Assembly (NCBI GenBank): GCA_009773455.1
Contig: WSXU01000019.1
Location: 1-64,000, forward strand
DNA from: Bacteroidota bacterium
Lineage (GTDB): Bacteria; Bacteroidota; Bacteroidia; Bacteroidales; Lentimicrobiaceae
Direction of reading: 5' to 3'
DNA length: 64,000 bases
Part shown: piece after piece, positions 28,380 to 38,130 of the stretch
Layout: every line of letters begins with the position of its first letter
How positions within the stretch are numbered: position 1 is the stretch's first letter
Notes under the pieces: generated by a model
What the model saw: only the letters and a program-made list of their open reading frames with translations
Database searches by the model: none
Told to the model about the DNA's origin: nothing
Program-made: the position numbers and the translations under genes

Positions 28380-29510
28380 ATGACAAACACAATTCTACCC
28401 TTTTATCAACCCACAAATAAGGTGGTGGTTCGCTCGAACGGTTTTTATCAATACGATGCTGAAGGAAAGCAATATACTGATTTCGACTCCGGTGTATGGT
28501 GCGTTAACCTGGGGCACAGTCACCCCGGTGTATTGCGGGTGATGGAAGAACAAGCGAAAATTTCTGTCCATCACGGATATAGATTCAGGAATCTGCAATC
28601 AGAACTGCTATCTGAAAAACTGCTTGGTATACTTAATCTTAAGGGAGGGAAGAGTGTGTTTCTCAGCTCAGGTTCAGAGGCCGTGAACCTTTCAATTACA
28701 CTGGCAAAGCACCTTACAGGAAGAAACAGGATTCTGAAGACCGATAATTCATACCTCAGTGCCTACGGGCATGGCCAGATTTCGGATCAGAATGCAGGAC
28801 TGCTAACTGTAAAAATGAACGATATTGAAGCGCTATCGCAGATCGACTTCAGCGAATTTGCAGCCTATGTTTTTGAACCCGGAACATCGTTTGGTCTTAT
28901 CCGTTTCCCTGATCCTGATTTTGTTGATCTGATTTCACGTAAAGCCAGGAAAGCCGGGTGTTTCCTGATCGCTGACGAAGTAACCACCGGATTCGGAAGG
29001 ACCGGTAAATGGTTTGGTTATCAGCACTATAACATTCAACCGGACATGGTCGTTTGTGGAAAAGCCATGGGTAATGGTTATCCTGTAAGCAGCCTGAGCG
29101 TTTCGGCTGAAACGGCCCGTCAGTTTGAAAAAGCACATTTCCGCTATGCCCAATCGCATCAGAACGACCCGCTGGGATGTGCTGTCGCCCTGGAAGTAAT
29201 CAGGATTTTCGAAGAATCCGGCATCATCCGGCATTGTAATGAAACCGGTAGCTATTTCCTTGAAGAACTGACCAGTCTGAAAAACAGGTTTCCCGGCAAA
29301 ATAGACGATGTCAGGGCCAGAGGGCTTATGCTGGCAGCAGAACTGGCAGCGGACATCGATGGTGAATCCATCAGCAACCGCTTGTTCGATGATGGTTTTG
29401 TGGTCGGTTTTAAGCAAAATATTTTGCGTTTTATGCCACCCTTGACCATCAACAATAAAGAAATTGACCTGTTGGTTGGTGCCCTGGAAAGAAATCTCAA
29501 TGCTTTATAG
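28380..29510 (+). CDS. Class III PLP-dependent aminotransferase
   Basis: 376 residues with the class III fold. It has an N-terminal substrate loop (YTDFDSGVWCVNLGHSHPGV), the PLP-phosphate-binding LSSGSEAVNLSI, IADEVTTGFGRTGKWFG with the Asp contacting the pyridine nitrogen, and Lys228 in VVCGKAMGNGYPVS as the Schiff-base residue. The family includes acetylornithine, ornithine, 4-aminobutyrate and glutamate-1-semialdehyde enzymes; at 376 residues it is shorter than most omega-aminotransferases. I cannot assign the amino donor. There is no biosynthetic neighbour; the downstream gene is a propeller protein 9 bp away, which may be co-transcribed. It is preceded by a well-matched promoter. Confidence 0.88.
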   Translation: MTNTILPFYQPTNKVVVRSNGFYQYDAEGKQYTDFDSGVWCVNLGHSHPGVLRVMEEQAKISVHHGYRFRNLQSELLSEKLLGILNLKGGKSVFLSSGSEAVNLSITLAKHLTGRNRILKTDNSYLSAYGHGQISDQNAGLLTVKMNDIEALSQIDFSEFAAYVFEPGTSFGLIRFPDPDFVDLISRKARKAGCFLIADEVTTGFGRTGKWFGYQHYNIQPDMVVCGKAMGNGYPVSSLSVSAETARQFEKAHFRYAQSHQNDPLGCAVALEVIRIFEESGIIRHCNETGSYFLEELTSLKNRFPGKIDDVRARGLMLAAELAADIDGESISNRLFDDGFVVGFKQNILRFMPPLTINNKEIDLLVGALERNLNAL

Positions 29511-29519
29511 AAGTTCCTA

Positions 29520-30704
29520 ATGATGAAAAAACACCTTTTAACCTTTTTGCTGGTGTCCTTAACCGGGATGTTGGTGGCACAACCTGTTCTGCAGTGGAAA
29601 TATGCAACCAGGGGTCGGGTATATGCCAAACCGCTGATTCATGAAAACCGTCTTTATATTGGTAGTCTGGATTCGGTATTTTATGCTCTGGATAAATCAA
29701 CGGGTTCAAAAATCTGGGAATTCCAGTCTGATGGTGCAATCGGTTCATCGGCCAGTATCAGTGGTAAACTCGTTCTATTCGGGAGTGCAGATGGCAACCT
29801 TTATGCACTTGATACAAACAGCGGCCAACCGGTATGGGTATTTTCGTCCGGGGGTGAGAAAATAAAGGATATCTGGGATTATTATCTTTCATCGCCTGTT
29901 GTTTCCAATGGGGTTGTTTACTGGGGAAGTGGCGATGGACATTTGTATGCCATAGATGCTGATAACGGGAAACTGAAATGGAAATACAAAACCGGCGGGA
30001 TTGTCCACGCCGATCCCCTGGTCACAGACAGTGTTGTTTACATTGGCAGTTTTGATGGAATATTTTATGCCTTGTCCGCTGACAAAGGTGAAGAAATCTG
30101 GAAATTCAGAACCGTGGGAGATGCCTATTTCCCCGATGGCGAGATTCAGAAAGGGGCTATTATCGACAAGGAGGTTATCTACTTCGGGAGCCGCGATTAC
30201 AATATTTATGCCCTTGATGCCAAAACCGGCCGGGGCAGGTGGAACATGAAAGAATACGGGAGCTGGATCATCGCTACCCCCCTATCCTGGAAAGGCAATC
30301 TGTATTTCGGAACATCAGATACCCATCGCTTCTATTGTTTAAGAAAATCAGACGGCAGGATAATCTGGTCAATACCACTGAACATGCGGGTTTATGGCAG
30401 TGCCGCGGCCCATGAAGACATCATCTGGTTCGGTTGTTTTAATGGAAAACTCTACGGGGTTAATTATGCAACCGGTAAAATCTTGTATGAATTTGCCACC
30501 GATGGGTGTAAAACCAATTATTCCTCAGTTTATCAGGAGAACAACGAATTCAGGAGTAACTTTGAACTCTATGGTAAAGATTATCTGGAATCAGAAAAAA
30601 AGATTCATTCGCTGGGGTCCATTCTATCAACACCAGTGATCGAAAACGACAGAATTTACTTCGGAAGTTCCGACGGTAAGGTATATGCCTTAAAACTAAA
30701 ATAA
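29520..30704 (+). CDS. Secreted PQQ-type beta-propeller protein
   Basis: 394 residues. ATG codons at 29520 and 29523 are both possible. The signal peptide (KKHLLTFLLVSLTGMLVAQ) sends it to the periplasm. It has at least six PQQ-like propeller repeats of the form (V/I)YxGSxDGxxYALDxxTGxxxW: LYIGSLDSVFYALD, VLFGSADGNLYALD, VYWGSGDGHLYAID, VYIGSFDGIFYALS, IYFGSRDYNIYALD and IYFGSSDGKVYALK. This repeat type occurs in BamB and in quinoprotein dehydrogenases. The dehydrogenase catalytic residues and a cytochrome c domain are not seen, so a scaffold or binding role is more likely than an enzyme. It begins 9 bp after the aminotransferase gene. Confidence 0.88.
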   Translation: MMKKHLLTFLLVSLTGMLVAQPVLQWKYATRGRVYAKPLIHENRLYIGSLDSVFYALDKSTGSKIWEFQSDGAIGSSASISGKLVLFGSADGNLYALDTNSGQPVWVFSSGGEKIKDIWDYYLSSPVVSNGVVYWGSGDGHLYAIDADNGKLKWKYKTGGIVHADPLVTDSVVYIGSFDGIFYALSADKGEEIWKFRTVGDAYFPDGEIQKGAIIDKEVIYFGSRDYNIYALDAKTGRGRWNMKEYGSWIIATPLSWKGNLYFGTSDTHRFYCLRKSDGRIIWSIPLNMRVYGSAAAHEDIIWFGCFNGKLYGVNYATGKILYEFATDGCKTNYSSVYQENNEFRSNFELYGKDYLESEKKIHSLGSILSTPVIENDRIYFGSSDGKVYALKLK

Positions 30705-30854
30705 GGCCGTTGCCCGGCTTAAAGTTTTACCCTGCAGACACTTTACGGTTCATGCATGATTTTCAGCCTCTCATCACGATGGAAATGCCTCCTGTCTGTT
30801 TTTTCTTTCCCCGAAAGGATTGTTGGCCTATTCTTGCACAAAATTTCAGTAATC

Positions 30855-31952
30855 ATGAAAACGATCCTCTTCATTCTCCTTGCCATTCATGGACTTATTC
30901 ATTTCCTGGGATTTACGAAGGCCTTTAACCTGGCTGAAGTAAGTCAGTTGAACCAACCCATTGGTAAAACAGCCGGAATATTCTGGCTTTCAGCCGGATT
31001 GCTGTTTCTTGCAGCTGCTTTAATGGTCATAATGAAGGTTGACTGGTGGTGGATCATCGGATTGACAGCCATTGTTATTTCCCAGTTGTTAATCGTTATG
31101 AACTGGCAGGATGCAAAATTCGGAACCATCGCCAATATTATTCTGCTTTTCATAGTCGTCGCAGGGTTTGGCAGCTGGAATTTCCACCGGTCGTTCACCC
31201 ATGATACAGAGGATGGACTTTCAAGAACTGCCGGTTTGCCCATTGAACTAATCACAGAAAATGACATTCAGCATCTACCGGAACCGGTAAAACAATATCT
31301 CAGGTATACGGGTGTGCTAAACAGGGAAAAGGTAATTAATGCCAGGATAACTTTTGAAGGACAAATGCGTGGAAAAGGCAAAGATTGGATGAACATCAGG
31401 TCAACCCAATATAATTTCTACGATTCCCCTACCCGCCTGTTTTATATGACCGCTAAAATGAAAGGACTGACCGTTCCGGGTTACCATGCCTACAAAAATG
31501 GCCTGGCATCAATGAAAGTAAGTCTTTTCGGAATGTTTCCGGTAGTTGATGCGAAAGGAAAGGAGATGAACCAGGCGGAAACAGTAACCATTTTCAATGA
31601 TATGTGCCTGATGACACCGGCCACGCTGATTGACAACCGTATCAGGTGGGAAGAGATCGATAGCCTTTCATCAAAAGCAATATTTACCTGCAGCGGAATT
31701 ACCATATCTGCCATCCTGCACTTTAATGAAAAAGGGCAGCTCATCAATTTTATCTCTGATGACCGGTATGATAACTCCGACGGATCATACAGACAGTTCC
31801 GGTTTTCAACCCCGGTTCTTGAATACAGAAATATCAACGGCATCAATGTCTGCTCAAAAGCAGAAGTGGTATGGCATTACCCTGAAGGAGAATTTGTATA
31901 CGGTAAATTCAACATGATGACCATCGGTTATAATGTCAGCGAAATGCTCTGA
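30855..31952 (+). CDS. Membrane protein with C-terminal DUF6544 domain
   Basis: I use the ATG at 30855 (MKTILFILLAIHGLIHFLGF) because the earlier in-frame ATG at 30756 adds 33 residues without a coherent membrane helix. The 365-residue product has four membrane helices in the first 115 residues (about 3-20, 37-57, 61-78, 86-103). A soluble C-terminal domain of about 240 residues follows, starting LPEPVKQYLRYTGVL. That motif and the later GxxxIDNRIRWEEID-like region match the DUF6544 family, whose function is unknown. The N-terminal half resembles small DoxX-like or DUF4149-like membrane proteins. It lies 150 bp after the propeller gene and before a convergent gene. Confidence 0.7.
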   Translation: MKTILFILLAIHGLIHFLGFTKAFNLAEVSQLNQPIGKTAGIFWLSAGLLFLAAALMVIMKVDWWWIIGLTAIVISQLLIVMNWQDAKFGTIANIILLFIVVAGFGSWNFHRSFTHDTEDGLSRTAGLPIELITENDIQHLPEPVKQYLRYTGVLNREKVINARITFEGQMRGKGKDWMNIRSTQYNFYDSPTRLFYMTAKMKGLTVPGYHAYKNGLASMKVSLFGMFPVVDAKGKEMNQAETVTIFNDMCLMTPATLIDNRIRWEEIDSLSSKAIFTCSGITISAILHFNEKGQLINFISDDRYDNSDGSYRQFRFSTPVLEYRNINGINVCSKAEVVWHYPEGEFVYGKFNMMTIGYNVSEML

Positions 31953-32081
31953 AACAAATGTTCTGCCTTACACTTATCCGGTAACATAGTTTGTTTCAGC
32001 TCAACAGGTTCATAAAGGGACTGAAATTTCAGGATAATATAAACTTCCCTGAAACTGATTTATGCTGAGCTATTTGACCAA

Positions 32082-34310
32082 TCAATCCAGAAGAATAATT
32101 TTCTCTGTATCAAAATAATCATTGGTGGTGAGGGTCAGAAAACAAACGCCTGAATGTATTTTCTTTCTCAAAAGGTTTCCATTCAGCTGAATTTCATGAA
32201 TCCCGGAAGGGAAATTCTGCCTTACCACCGGAATAACCTGTCGTCCTGTTGCATCAGTCACTGAAATCGTTACCTGACTGCTTTTTTGCAGGTTAATTCT
32301 AACAATCCCATTGGTGCTCAATGGATTGGGGGTTACAGATAAAATTCCAAAACCTCCGTCCTGATCTGACCCTTCCCCTGCCCTCCCGGGTATATCAGTC
32401 GTTGCATCGTCGGTTGCGACCAGGAGCCGGTTAGAGATTCCACCCAGTATATAACCGTTTTCAATTGCCTGAATAGAGGATACACCCCCGCTTGTCCCTG
32501 GGTTGATACCAGAAAAAGGAGATGCCCATGATGTCCAGGTCATCCCACCATCGGTTGATTCCTGGAATAGAAAATCTCCCGGATCAACAGCACCAATGCG
32601 GTTTCCTGTTCCTTTCGTCAACTTCCTGGCTCCGGTTTCAGAAACCCTGGTCCAATGCAGACCACCATCTCCGGTTCGGTAAATTCCAGCTTCTCCACCG
32701 GGAAGCGCAGCCAAACCATTGTTTTCATCAAGCCAGCACATATCAGTGATAAATCCGGTGATTCCTGAAGGTGTGACCAGATTCCATGATGATCCTCCAT
32801 CCTGGGTTTTATAAATCCCTGAAACGCTGCCAGAGTAGTAAGAGACATAGCCATAATTTTCATCCGCAAAATCGACACAGGCCAGGTACAAACCATTGGC
32901 GGGCAATCCACCCTGCACTACCTGCCAGGTAACTCCCTGATCGGTGCTCTTGTATAGATTTCCTCCGCCACCGGAAGTAGTCGTGTATGCACCAAGAAAA
33001 AACCTGTCCTCAGCCGGGAAAGAGAAATTAACCAGGCGGTAATCAGCCGGAAGGCTGGCAATGCCCCAGGTGGTCCCACCATCGTGGGAATATCTCAAAT
33101 CCTGGTAAGAACCCACAACACCATACTGATCACCGGAAAATTCAATATCAGTAACCCATCTTAATCCGGGCGTTTCCTGCGGAACATACCATGAGTTTCC
33201 ATTGTCATCACTCCTGTAAAAGGTCCCATTGTTGGTTCCGGAATTGGGCTGGTTGTTCGCAAACAGTGTTCCGTCGGTACGTTTGCCGATGACTGTCACA
33301 GGGGCGACGGGAAAAACTGCCAGATTTTCAACACCATTGTTAACATTAACCCCTAAATCATCAGAATAAAGAATATCGCCTATCTCAGTTCCGAAGAAAA
33401 TCCTGTTCCCGTTTTTAATCAGACAGGCAGATGCCGTTGAGTTCCGGTCGTAGAGCATCGACCAGTTCTGACCCGCATCCGTTGTTTCCCATAATTCTGA
33501 ACCTTCACCAAAAGTTACTGACAACCAGTGTTGTTCATCCAGCACCAGGGTCCTGAACCTGTAATCGATGCCTGAAAATTGCTGAACAAGAACCCAGCTA
33601 TCTCCACCATCTGTTGATTTCCAGTAACCGAAATCCTCCACCGCATAACCTGTATTATCGTTGACGAAATAGACTTCGCTTAATCCGAACATCGAAGTGT
33701 TTGCAACCTGACTCCAGGTGGTGCCTCCATCAAGGGTACGATGGAACAAACCGGATCCGACCTCATATGCTTCTTCAGCACTCTTCCATACATGGTGACG
33801 GGCATAGCCGGTTCCTCCCGGTCCCCGGTCTATCCAGGTAATCCCGTCATCGAAAGAAACCAGGACGGTTCCGTTCTGACCAGCTGCAGAGATTCCACCT
33901 CCGGGGATGGTGGTAAGGTCGTAGAGCCTGCCTGCACCGGGTACCGTCTGCTCACTCCAGCTGGCCCCTTCATCAGAGCTGCGCAGAATGGTACCCTGAT
34001 CACCCGATACAATCAAAGAGCCCTGACTGCTGATCAGTATATCAAATAAATCGATGCAGGACCCGTTATTTTGCCGGCTGATTACCCAATTTTCGCCGGA
34101 ATTGGTTGTTTCGAGAATGTTTCCACAACCTGTTACAGCCCATCCGGAAGCACCGTCCTTAAATGCAATGCCATAAACCGAATTTCCCTGCGGCGACGGA
34201 TGCCCCCAGTGAAAAGAAAAGCCCTGGGCTTTCGGCTGAGAGCCATTGAATAAGAAAATAAAGAAACCTGTGAGGAAGGCAATTCTGGCAACAGTAACAG
34301 TTCTGTACAT
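32082..34310 (-). CDS. Secreted BNR/YCF48-type beta-propeller with T9SS sorting domain
   Basis: 742 residues read from ATG 34310. It has a signal peptide (about 1-29, ending KAQ) and then many repeats with a T.DGG..W or S.D.G..W pattern at strand ends: TNSGENW, SSDEGASW, TLDGGTTW, STDGGDSW, TTDAGQNW, SDDNGNSW, SHDGGTTW, STDQGVTW, TQDGGSSW, TGDGGLHW and STDGGMTW. This is the BNR / YCF48-like propeller pattern, here probably two linked seven-bladed propellers. The C-terminus (SVTPNPLSTNGIVRINL ... VTDATGRQVI ... FLTLTTNDYFDTEKIILLD) is a T9SS type A sorting domain, so the protein is exported and probably anchored to the surface. Ligand is unknown. Convergent with the upstream DUF6544 gene. Confidence 0.88.
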   Translation of the reverse strand: MYRTVTVARIAFLTGFFIFLFNGSQPKAQGFSFHWGHPSPQGNSVYGIAFKDGASGWAVTGCGNILETTNSGENWVISRQNNGSCIDLFDILISSQGSLIVSGDQGTILRSSDEGASWSEQTVPGAGRLYDLTTIPGGGISAAGQNGTVLVSFDDGITWIDRGPGGTGYARHHVWKSAEEAYEVGSGLFHRTLDGGTTWSQVANTSMFGLSEVYFVNDNTGYAVEDFGYWKSTDGGDSWVLVQQFSGIDYRFRTLVLDEQHWLSVTFGEGSELWETTDAGQNWSMLYDRNSTASACLIKNGNRIFFGTEIGDILYSDDLGVNVNNGVENLAVFPVAPVTVIGKRTDGTLFANNQPNSGTNNGTFYRSDDNGNSWYVPQETPGLRWVTDIEFSGDQYGVVGSYQDLRYSHDGGTTWGIASLPADYRLVNFSFPAEDRFFLGAYTTTSGGGGNLYKSTDQGVTWQVVQGGLPANGLYLACVDFADENYGYVSYYSGSVSGIYKTQDGGSSWNLVTPSGITGFITDMCWLDENNGLAALPGGEAGIYRTGDGGLHWTRVSETGARKLTKGTGNRIGAVDPGDFLFQESTDGGMTWTSWASPFSGINPGTSGGVSSIQAIENGYILGGISNRLLVATDDATTDIPGRAGEGSDQDGGFGILSVTPNPLSTNGIVRINLQKSSQVTISVTDATGRQVIPVVRQNFPSGIHEIQLNGNLLRKKIHSGVCFLTLTTNDYFDTEKIILLD

Positions 34311-34660
34311 ATTTATTTTATATCTAATTTACTATATATGTTAACGGTGATAAAGGAAGAAAGTTCAAAACAATAGGTTTTAGTTTTATTATCATCTGAA
34401 GGGTGCTAAGCCGGAATTCTGTTGTACAGTTTCAATCTTCAAAGGGCGAAATCATGTGAATCATCATTTCATCTGCCTGAATTTCTGATAGATATACTTA
34501 TCGAAAATAAATGCCGATGCCTGACCAGATTCCCGGATTCCGGTTTGAAAAATGTCTGAAATAAGTTAGTTTTGATGTTTGGTAGTTGTAATGGAAATTG
34601 TAATTATAAAACATTCAAACATAGGACTCATATTTAAAAACATCCAATTCGGAATTCCTT
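34311..34660. other. Divergent intergenic region, 350 bp
   Basis: It separates the minus-strand propeller gene and the plus-strand barrel gene. The plus-strand promoter at 34545-34574 is well matched. No convincing minus-strand -7 element was found by eye. I see no small gene; the 34579-34851 frame overlaps the barrel gene in another frame and is not credible. Confidence 0.5.
34545..34574 (+). promoter_or_regulatory. Predicted Bacteroidota-type promoter
   Basis: TTG at 34545-34547 and TAGTTTTG at 34567-34574, an exact TAnnTTTG, separated by 19 nt. This is the best full match to the -33/-7 consensus that I found in the window. It lies 87 bp before the barrel gene start at 34661. Confidence 0.6.
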
Positions 34661-35941
34661 ATGAAATACCTGAGCTTAATTTTAACTGTATTTTCAATCT
34701 TATTCTCCGGAAAGATCGCATTATCGCAGGAAAACTTCAGATCCGGCTATATTATCACCAACAGCAACGACACCCTGCACGGATCTATACAATACAAGGG
34801 TGCCAGACAAACAGCATTGAAATGCACATTCAGGCCAGACAACTCCAATGAAATAACTGACTATTTACCCAGACAGATTTCCGGATATCGTTTTACTGAA
34901 GGGAAGTTCTTTGTTTCCAGAAGTGTTGTGCAAAACGGATTGCCGAACATGGTATTTCTTGAATTCCTGATTAAGGGGAAGGCAAATATCTATACTCTGA
35001 ATGACAATGAGGGATCAAGAATGTTTATTGAAACGGAGAAAGACGGATTCCTTGAACTAACCGATCCTGAAAGAACAATTCATAGCGATAGCGGATATTA
35101 TTATGCACCAAAGAAATATTACGGGAAACTTATCTATATGATGGGTGATTGTCCTCAAATCATTCCCAAAATCAATAAAGTGATTCTTCAGCCCAAGCCT
35201 ATGATCAGACTTGCGAAGGATTATCATAACCTGGTTTGTCCGGATGAAGCCTGTACTGTTTTTGAAAGGAAGATAAAACCGGTTAAAGTTGGCATTTCGG
35301 TAAATGCCGGACCTGTCATAAAGCAGATCAGTCTCGGTGGATTGATTGAATCGGATAACAGGCCTGGTTATTCAGCGGGTGTTTCATTCAGGTTCAGCAA
35401 CATCTTCTTCTCAGATGAAAGGTTTAGTCTGGAAACAGGAATAAGCCTGATAAAAAATAACACTTTCACATTCAGATCCGCAGAAAACAATACCCTGTCA
35501 GAGAAAGTGATATACCGGAATAAATCTTACTATATCAATAAATATGATGAATTCTATCTGTCGGATAACTACATCAAAGTAAAATCACTTGAAGTTGACA
35601 CGAAATTAAATTTACTCTCCATCCCACTGACCATCAATTATACTTACCCTGGAAATAAACTCAGACCCGGAATTGGGCTTGGCGGGGTTTTTTCACTGAT
35701 CACAGGTCAGAATGAAGATCTGAAATACGAATTATTTACAAACCGGTTCGGGAGGACCTTTCCGGTGAAACACATTGGATATGCGATAAATGCATCATTG
35801 AGATACAAAACCGGTCAAAAAAGCAGTCTTGGGTTTGATCTCAGGTATTTAATCGAAACCAGCTTTTATGATGCCAATGATATATACAGAAATGAAACCT
35901 TCACATTCATCGCACAGATCAAATACTACTTTTATTGGTAA
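34661..35941 (+). CDS. Outer-membrane beta-barrel protein (PorT-like fold)
   Basis: 426 residues with signal peptide MKYLSLILTVFSILFSGKIALSQ. Residues about 25-200 form a soluble N-terminal part (GYIITNSNDTLHGSIQYKG, a pattern seen at the start of many uncharacterised Bacteroidota proteins). The C-terminal 220 residues show the strands of an outer-membrane beta-barrel: VKVGISVNAGPVIKQISL, GYSAGVSFRFSNIF, LSIPLTINYTYPGNKLRPG, SSLGFDLRYLIETSF and FIAQIKYYFYW at the very end. The aromatic C-terminus fits outer-membrane insertion. Function unknown. The next gene, GH53, starts 155 bp later and has its own promoter-like element. Confidence 0.78.
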   Translation: MKYLSLILTVFSILFSGKIALSQENFRSGYIITNSNDTLHGSIQYKGARQTALKCTFRPDNSNEITDYLPRQISGYRFTEGKFFVSRSVVQNGLPNMVFLEFLIKGKANIYTLNDNEGSRMFIETEKDGFLELTDPERTIHSDSGYYYAPKKYYGKLIYMMGDCPQIIPKINKVILQPKPMIRLAKDYHNLVCPDEACTVFERKIKPVKVGISVNAGPVIKQISLGGLIESDNRPGYSAGVSFRFSNIFFSDERFSLETGISLIKNNTFTFRSAENNTLSEKVIYRNKSYYINKYDEFYLSDNYIKVKSLEVDTKLNLLSIPLTINYTYPGNKLRPGIGLGGVFSLITGQNEDLKYELFTNRFGRTFPVKHIGYAINASLRYKTGQKSSLGFDLRYLIETSFYDANDIYRNETFTFIAQIKYYFYW

Positions 35942-36016
35942 GGAGTATACCTCTCTGATAAATCAAAAAAAGCACCTTCATCATTGATTTAAAAAGGGAT
36001 TCACACCGTTTTGAAC

Positions 36017-36024
36017 TACATTTG
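36017..36024 (+). promoter_or_regulatory. Predicted -7 element upstream of GH53
   Basis: TACATTTG is an exact match to TAnnTTTG, 73 bp before the GH53 start at 36097. No TTG is present at the normal -33 spacing, so this is half-supported. Confidence 0.4.
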
Positions 36025-36096
36025 TAATTATGAAGCAAGCCTTTTTTCCATTTCTGCCAATTAAAATCTTCATCTCAACCAAAACAGCTGCCTGAT

Positions 36097-37188
36097 ATGA
36101 TCCTGCAATCTTTCATCAAAAAACTGGCTTTCTTTTCCGGATTTGCAGTCTTACTGACGCTGGTAGCATGCGGTGATAAACCCGATGGCCCTGATCCTGT
36201 TCCGGAGAAATTTATCATTAAGGCTGCCGATCTCTCTTTCCTTCCCGAAATTGAAAATGCCGGTGTTGTTTTTTACAACCGGGGTGGTCAGGCTGAAGAG
36301 ATGCTGAAAACATTGAAAGATGCGGGAATGAATACTGTTAGGATCAGGTTATGGAAAAATCCGGCTACACCACATTCCGGTTTTCCCGAAGTAAAGGCAT
36401 TCTCTGCAAAAGTCAGGTCGATGGGAATGAAGGTCTGGCTTACCGTTCATTATTCCGACACCTGGGCAGACCCCGGAAGCCAGATAATCCCGGCCGCATG
36501 GGCTGGCCTGGGTTATTATACGGTAAAAGACAGCCTCTATGCTTATACTTCGACGATTGTCAAAGAAATAAATCCTGATTTCATTCAGATCGGGAATGAA
36601 ATCAACCATGGTATGATGTGGCCGCAGGGAAACCTTAACTTCCTTTCCAATTTCAAAGGTCTGCTTGAATCGGGATCCAATGCAGTAAGGAACAACAGCT
36701 CAAACTGTAAAATCATCATCCATTACGCCGGGTTTGAAGAAGCCGCTGACTTTTACACTCAGATTGCAGGTGTTGATTATGACATCATCGGCCTTTCCTA
36801 TTACCCGATGTGGCATGGCAAAAATCTTGGCCTTCTTGAAACAACCCTGGATTCACTGGGGCAGAGATTTGATAAAGAGGTTCTGATTGCTGAAACAGCC
36901 TACCCCTTCACCCTTGGCTGGAACGACTGGACCAACAATGTAGTCGGTCTTGAAGAGCACCTGGTGGATGGGTATCCCGCTACACCTGCAGGACAGAAAG
37001 CCTTTCTGAAGGAAATAAAAAAGATTTCAACAGCCGCGAAAAAGTCCGTAGGTTTCGCCTACTGGGGTGGTGAATGGGTTGCCTATAAGGGTACTCAGGC
37101 TACAGACGGCTCTTCCTATGAGAATCAGGCATTTTATGATTTTGAAAACAAAGCCCTGCCTGTGATCGATGCATACGGGGAGTATTGA
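36097..37188 (+). CDS. GH53 arabinogalactan endo-beta-1,4-galactanase lipoprotein
   Basis: 363 residues. The N-terminus ends in LLTLVACGDKPDGPDP, a lipoprotein signal with the Cys as likely lipidation site, so the enzyme is membrane-anchored. The GH53 barrel is clear: AADLSFLPEIENAG, TVRIRLWKNP, VWLTVHYSDTWADPG, QIGNEINHGMMWP with Glu168 as expected acid/base, YDIIGLSYYPMWHG, and LIAETAYPFT with Glu266 as expected nucleophile. The ending FAYWGGEWVAYKG is also typical. GH53 enzymes cut beta-1,4-galactan side chains of pectin (rhamnogalacturonan I). No SusC/SusD pair is adjacent. Nearby GH127-esterase could act on arabinan linked to the same polymer, but the two genes are separated by two others. 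Confidence 0.95.
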   Translation: MILQSFIKKLAFFSGFAVLLTLVACGDKPDGPDPVPEKFIIKAADLSFLPEIENAGVVFYNRGGQAEEMLKTLKDAGMNTVRIRLWKNPATPHSGFPEVKAFSAKVRSMGMKVWLTVHYSDTWADPGSQIIPAAWAGLGYYTVKDSLYAYTSTIVKEINPDFIQIGNEINHGMMWPQGNLNFLSNFKGLLESGSNAVRNNSSNCKIIIHYAGFEEAADFYTQIAGVDYDIIGLSYYPMWHGKNLGLLETTLDSLGQRFDKEVLIAETAYPFTLGWNDWTNNVVGLEEHLVDGYPATPAGQKAFLKEIKKISTAAKKSVGFAYWGGEWVAYKGTQATDGSSYENQAFYDFENKALPVIDAYGEY

Positions 37189-37345
37189 ATAATTTTCCTC
37201 ATTTCTGATCTGAATACAGTATTAAATTATAAAACGGTGATTACATAACTGTTGTGATTCTATCAGATCTCATTCTGCCTTTTAGCGTGCCGATTTATAT
37301 CTCAATGTATGTGATCATTTATCAGCTTTCCCAACGAAATCTGCC

Positions 37346-38083
37346 ATGAAAATCTATTCAATTGCTTTTCTCGCGCTGATTTATCCCTTCACATTAACGG
37401 GTCAGGAGAAAAGTAAACCCCTGATTCATGAGTTTTCTGTTTCAATCAGCAATACCGATGTAAAAGACCGGAATACTTCTAACCTGACCGGAGCGGGTAT
37501 CGGCTACCTGTGTTTTGCGAACAACCGGAAAAAAGTCAACTTTGGTATGGGCATCTCCCTGACGAATACCCGGCAACGTAAAAATGAAGTCTATGAAACA
37601 TATCTAACAAGCTATCACCTTCTTCCGAACACTGTCATGCCGGTTTACAGCAACAATCTCTATGTCTGGTCAAAAGATGTCAACTACAGCATAAACAGTT
37701 TCACATTCCCTTTTTTGATCAGATATACAGCAGGTGAAAAATTCAGGGCCTTTGCCGAAGCAGGATGTTACATCGACATAAATTCATGCACCAGAAAGGG
37801 AACCATGATGATTAAAACTGATCGTTACAACCCGGAAGCGCCCTGGATTGGTTATAAATTCAGGGATAAAGGATGGATTACGATGATGAATTACGGCTAT
37901 AGTGCCGGATTTGGGATTTTCTGTCCTGCAGGAAAAAATGAAATTATCGCAAAATTGCAGTTCAGGAAAGGTTTGGCCAACCTCGGAACATTCAACAATG
38001 ATTTAAGAAATACTTACCTGCTTCTCTCCCTTGGCCTCAGGTTCAGCGCTGACAATTTCCTGTGGCTTTCGAAAGCAAGATAG
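37346..38083 (+). CDS. Small outer-membrane beta-barrel protein
   Basis: 245 residues with a signal peptide (MKIYSIAFLALIYPFTLTGQ). The mature protein alternates short beta strands typical of small outer-membrane barrels: EFSVSISNTDVK, GAGIGYLCF, KVNFGMGISLTNT, INSFTFPFLIRYT, FRAFAEAGCYIDI, YGYSAGFGIF, AKLQFRKGLANLG and TYLLLSLGLRFSADNFLWL. It resembles the OmpA-like/outer membrane beta-barrel families annotated generically in Bacteroidota. Function unknown. The coding sequence ends 48 bp before the stop codon of the convergent AraC regulator. Confidence 0.75.
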   Translation: MKIYSIAFLALIYPFTLTGQEKSKPLIHEFSVSISNTDVKDRNTSNLTGAGIGYLCFANNRKKVNFGMGISLTNTRQRKNEVYETYLTSYHLLPNTVMPVYSNNLYVWSKDVNYSINSFTFPFLIRYTAGEKFRAFAEAGCYIDINSCTRKGTMMIKTDRYNPEAPWIGYKFRDKGWITMMNYGYSAGFGIFCPAGKNEIIAKLQFRKGLANLGTFNNDLRNTYLLLSLGLRFSADNFLWLSKAR

Positions 38084-38130
38084 AATTGTATGCAGGGTAA
38101 ACCGGCTTTTCATCTCTCCGGATTGAGTAT

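Noticed and set aside
29520-30704. Propeller gene considered as a quinoprotein dehydrogenase
   Set aside because: No catalytic or cytochrome domain residues are seen; only repeat-type strands are present.
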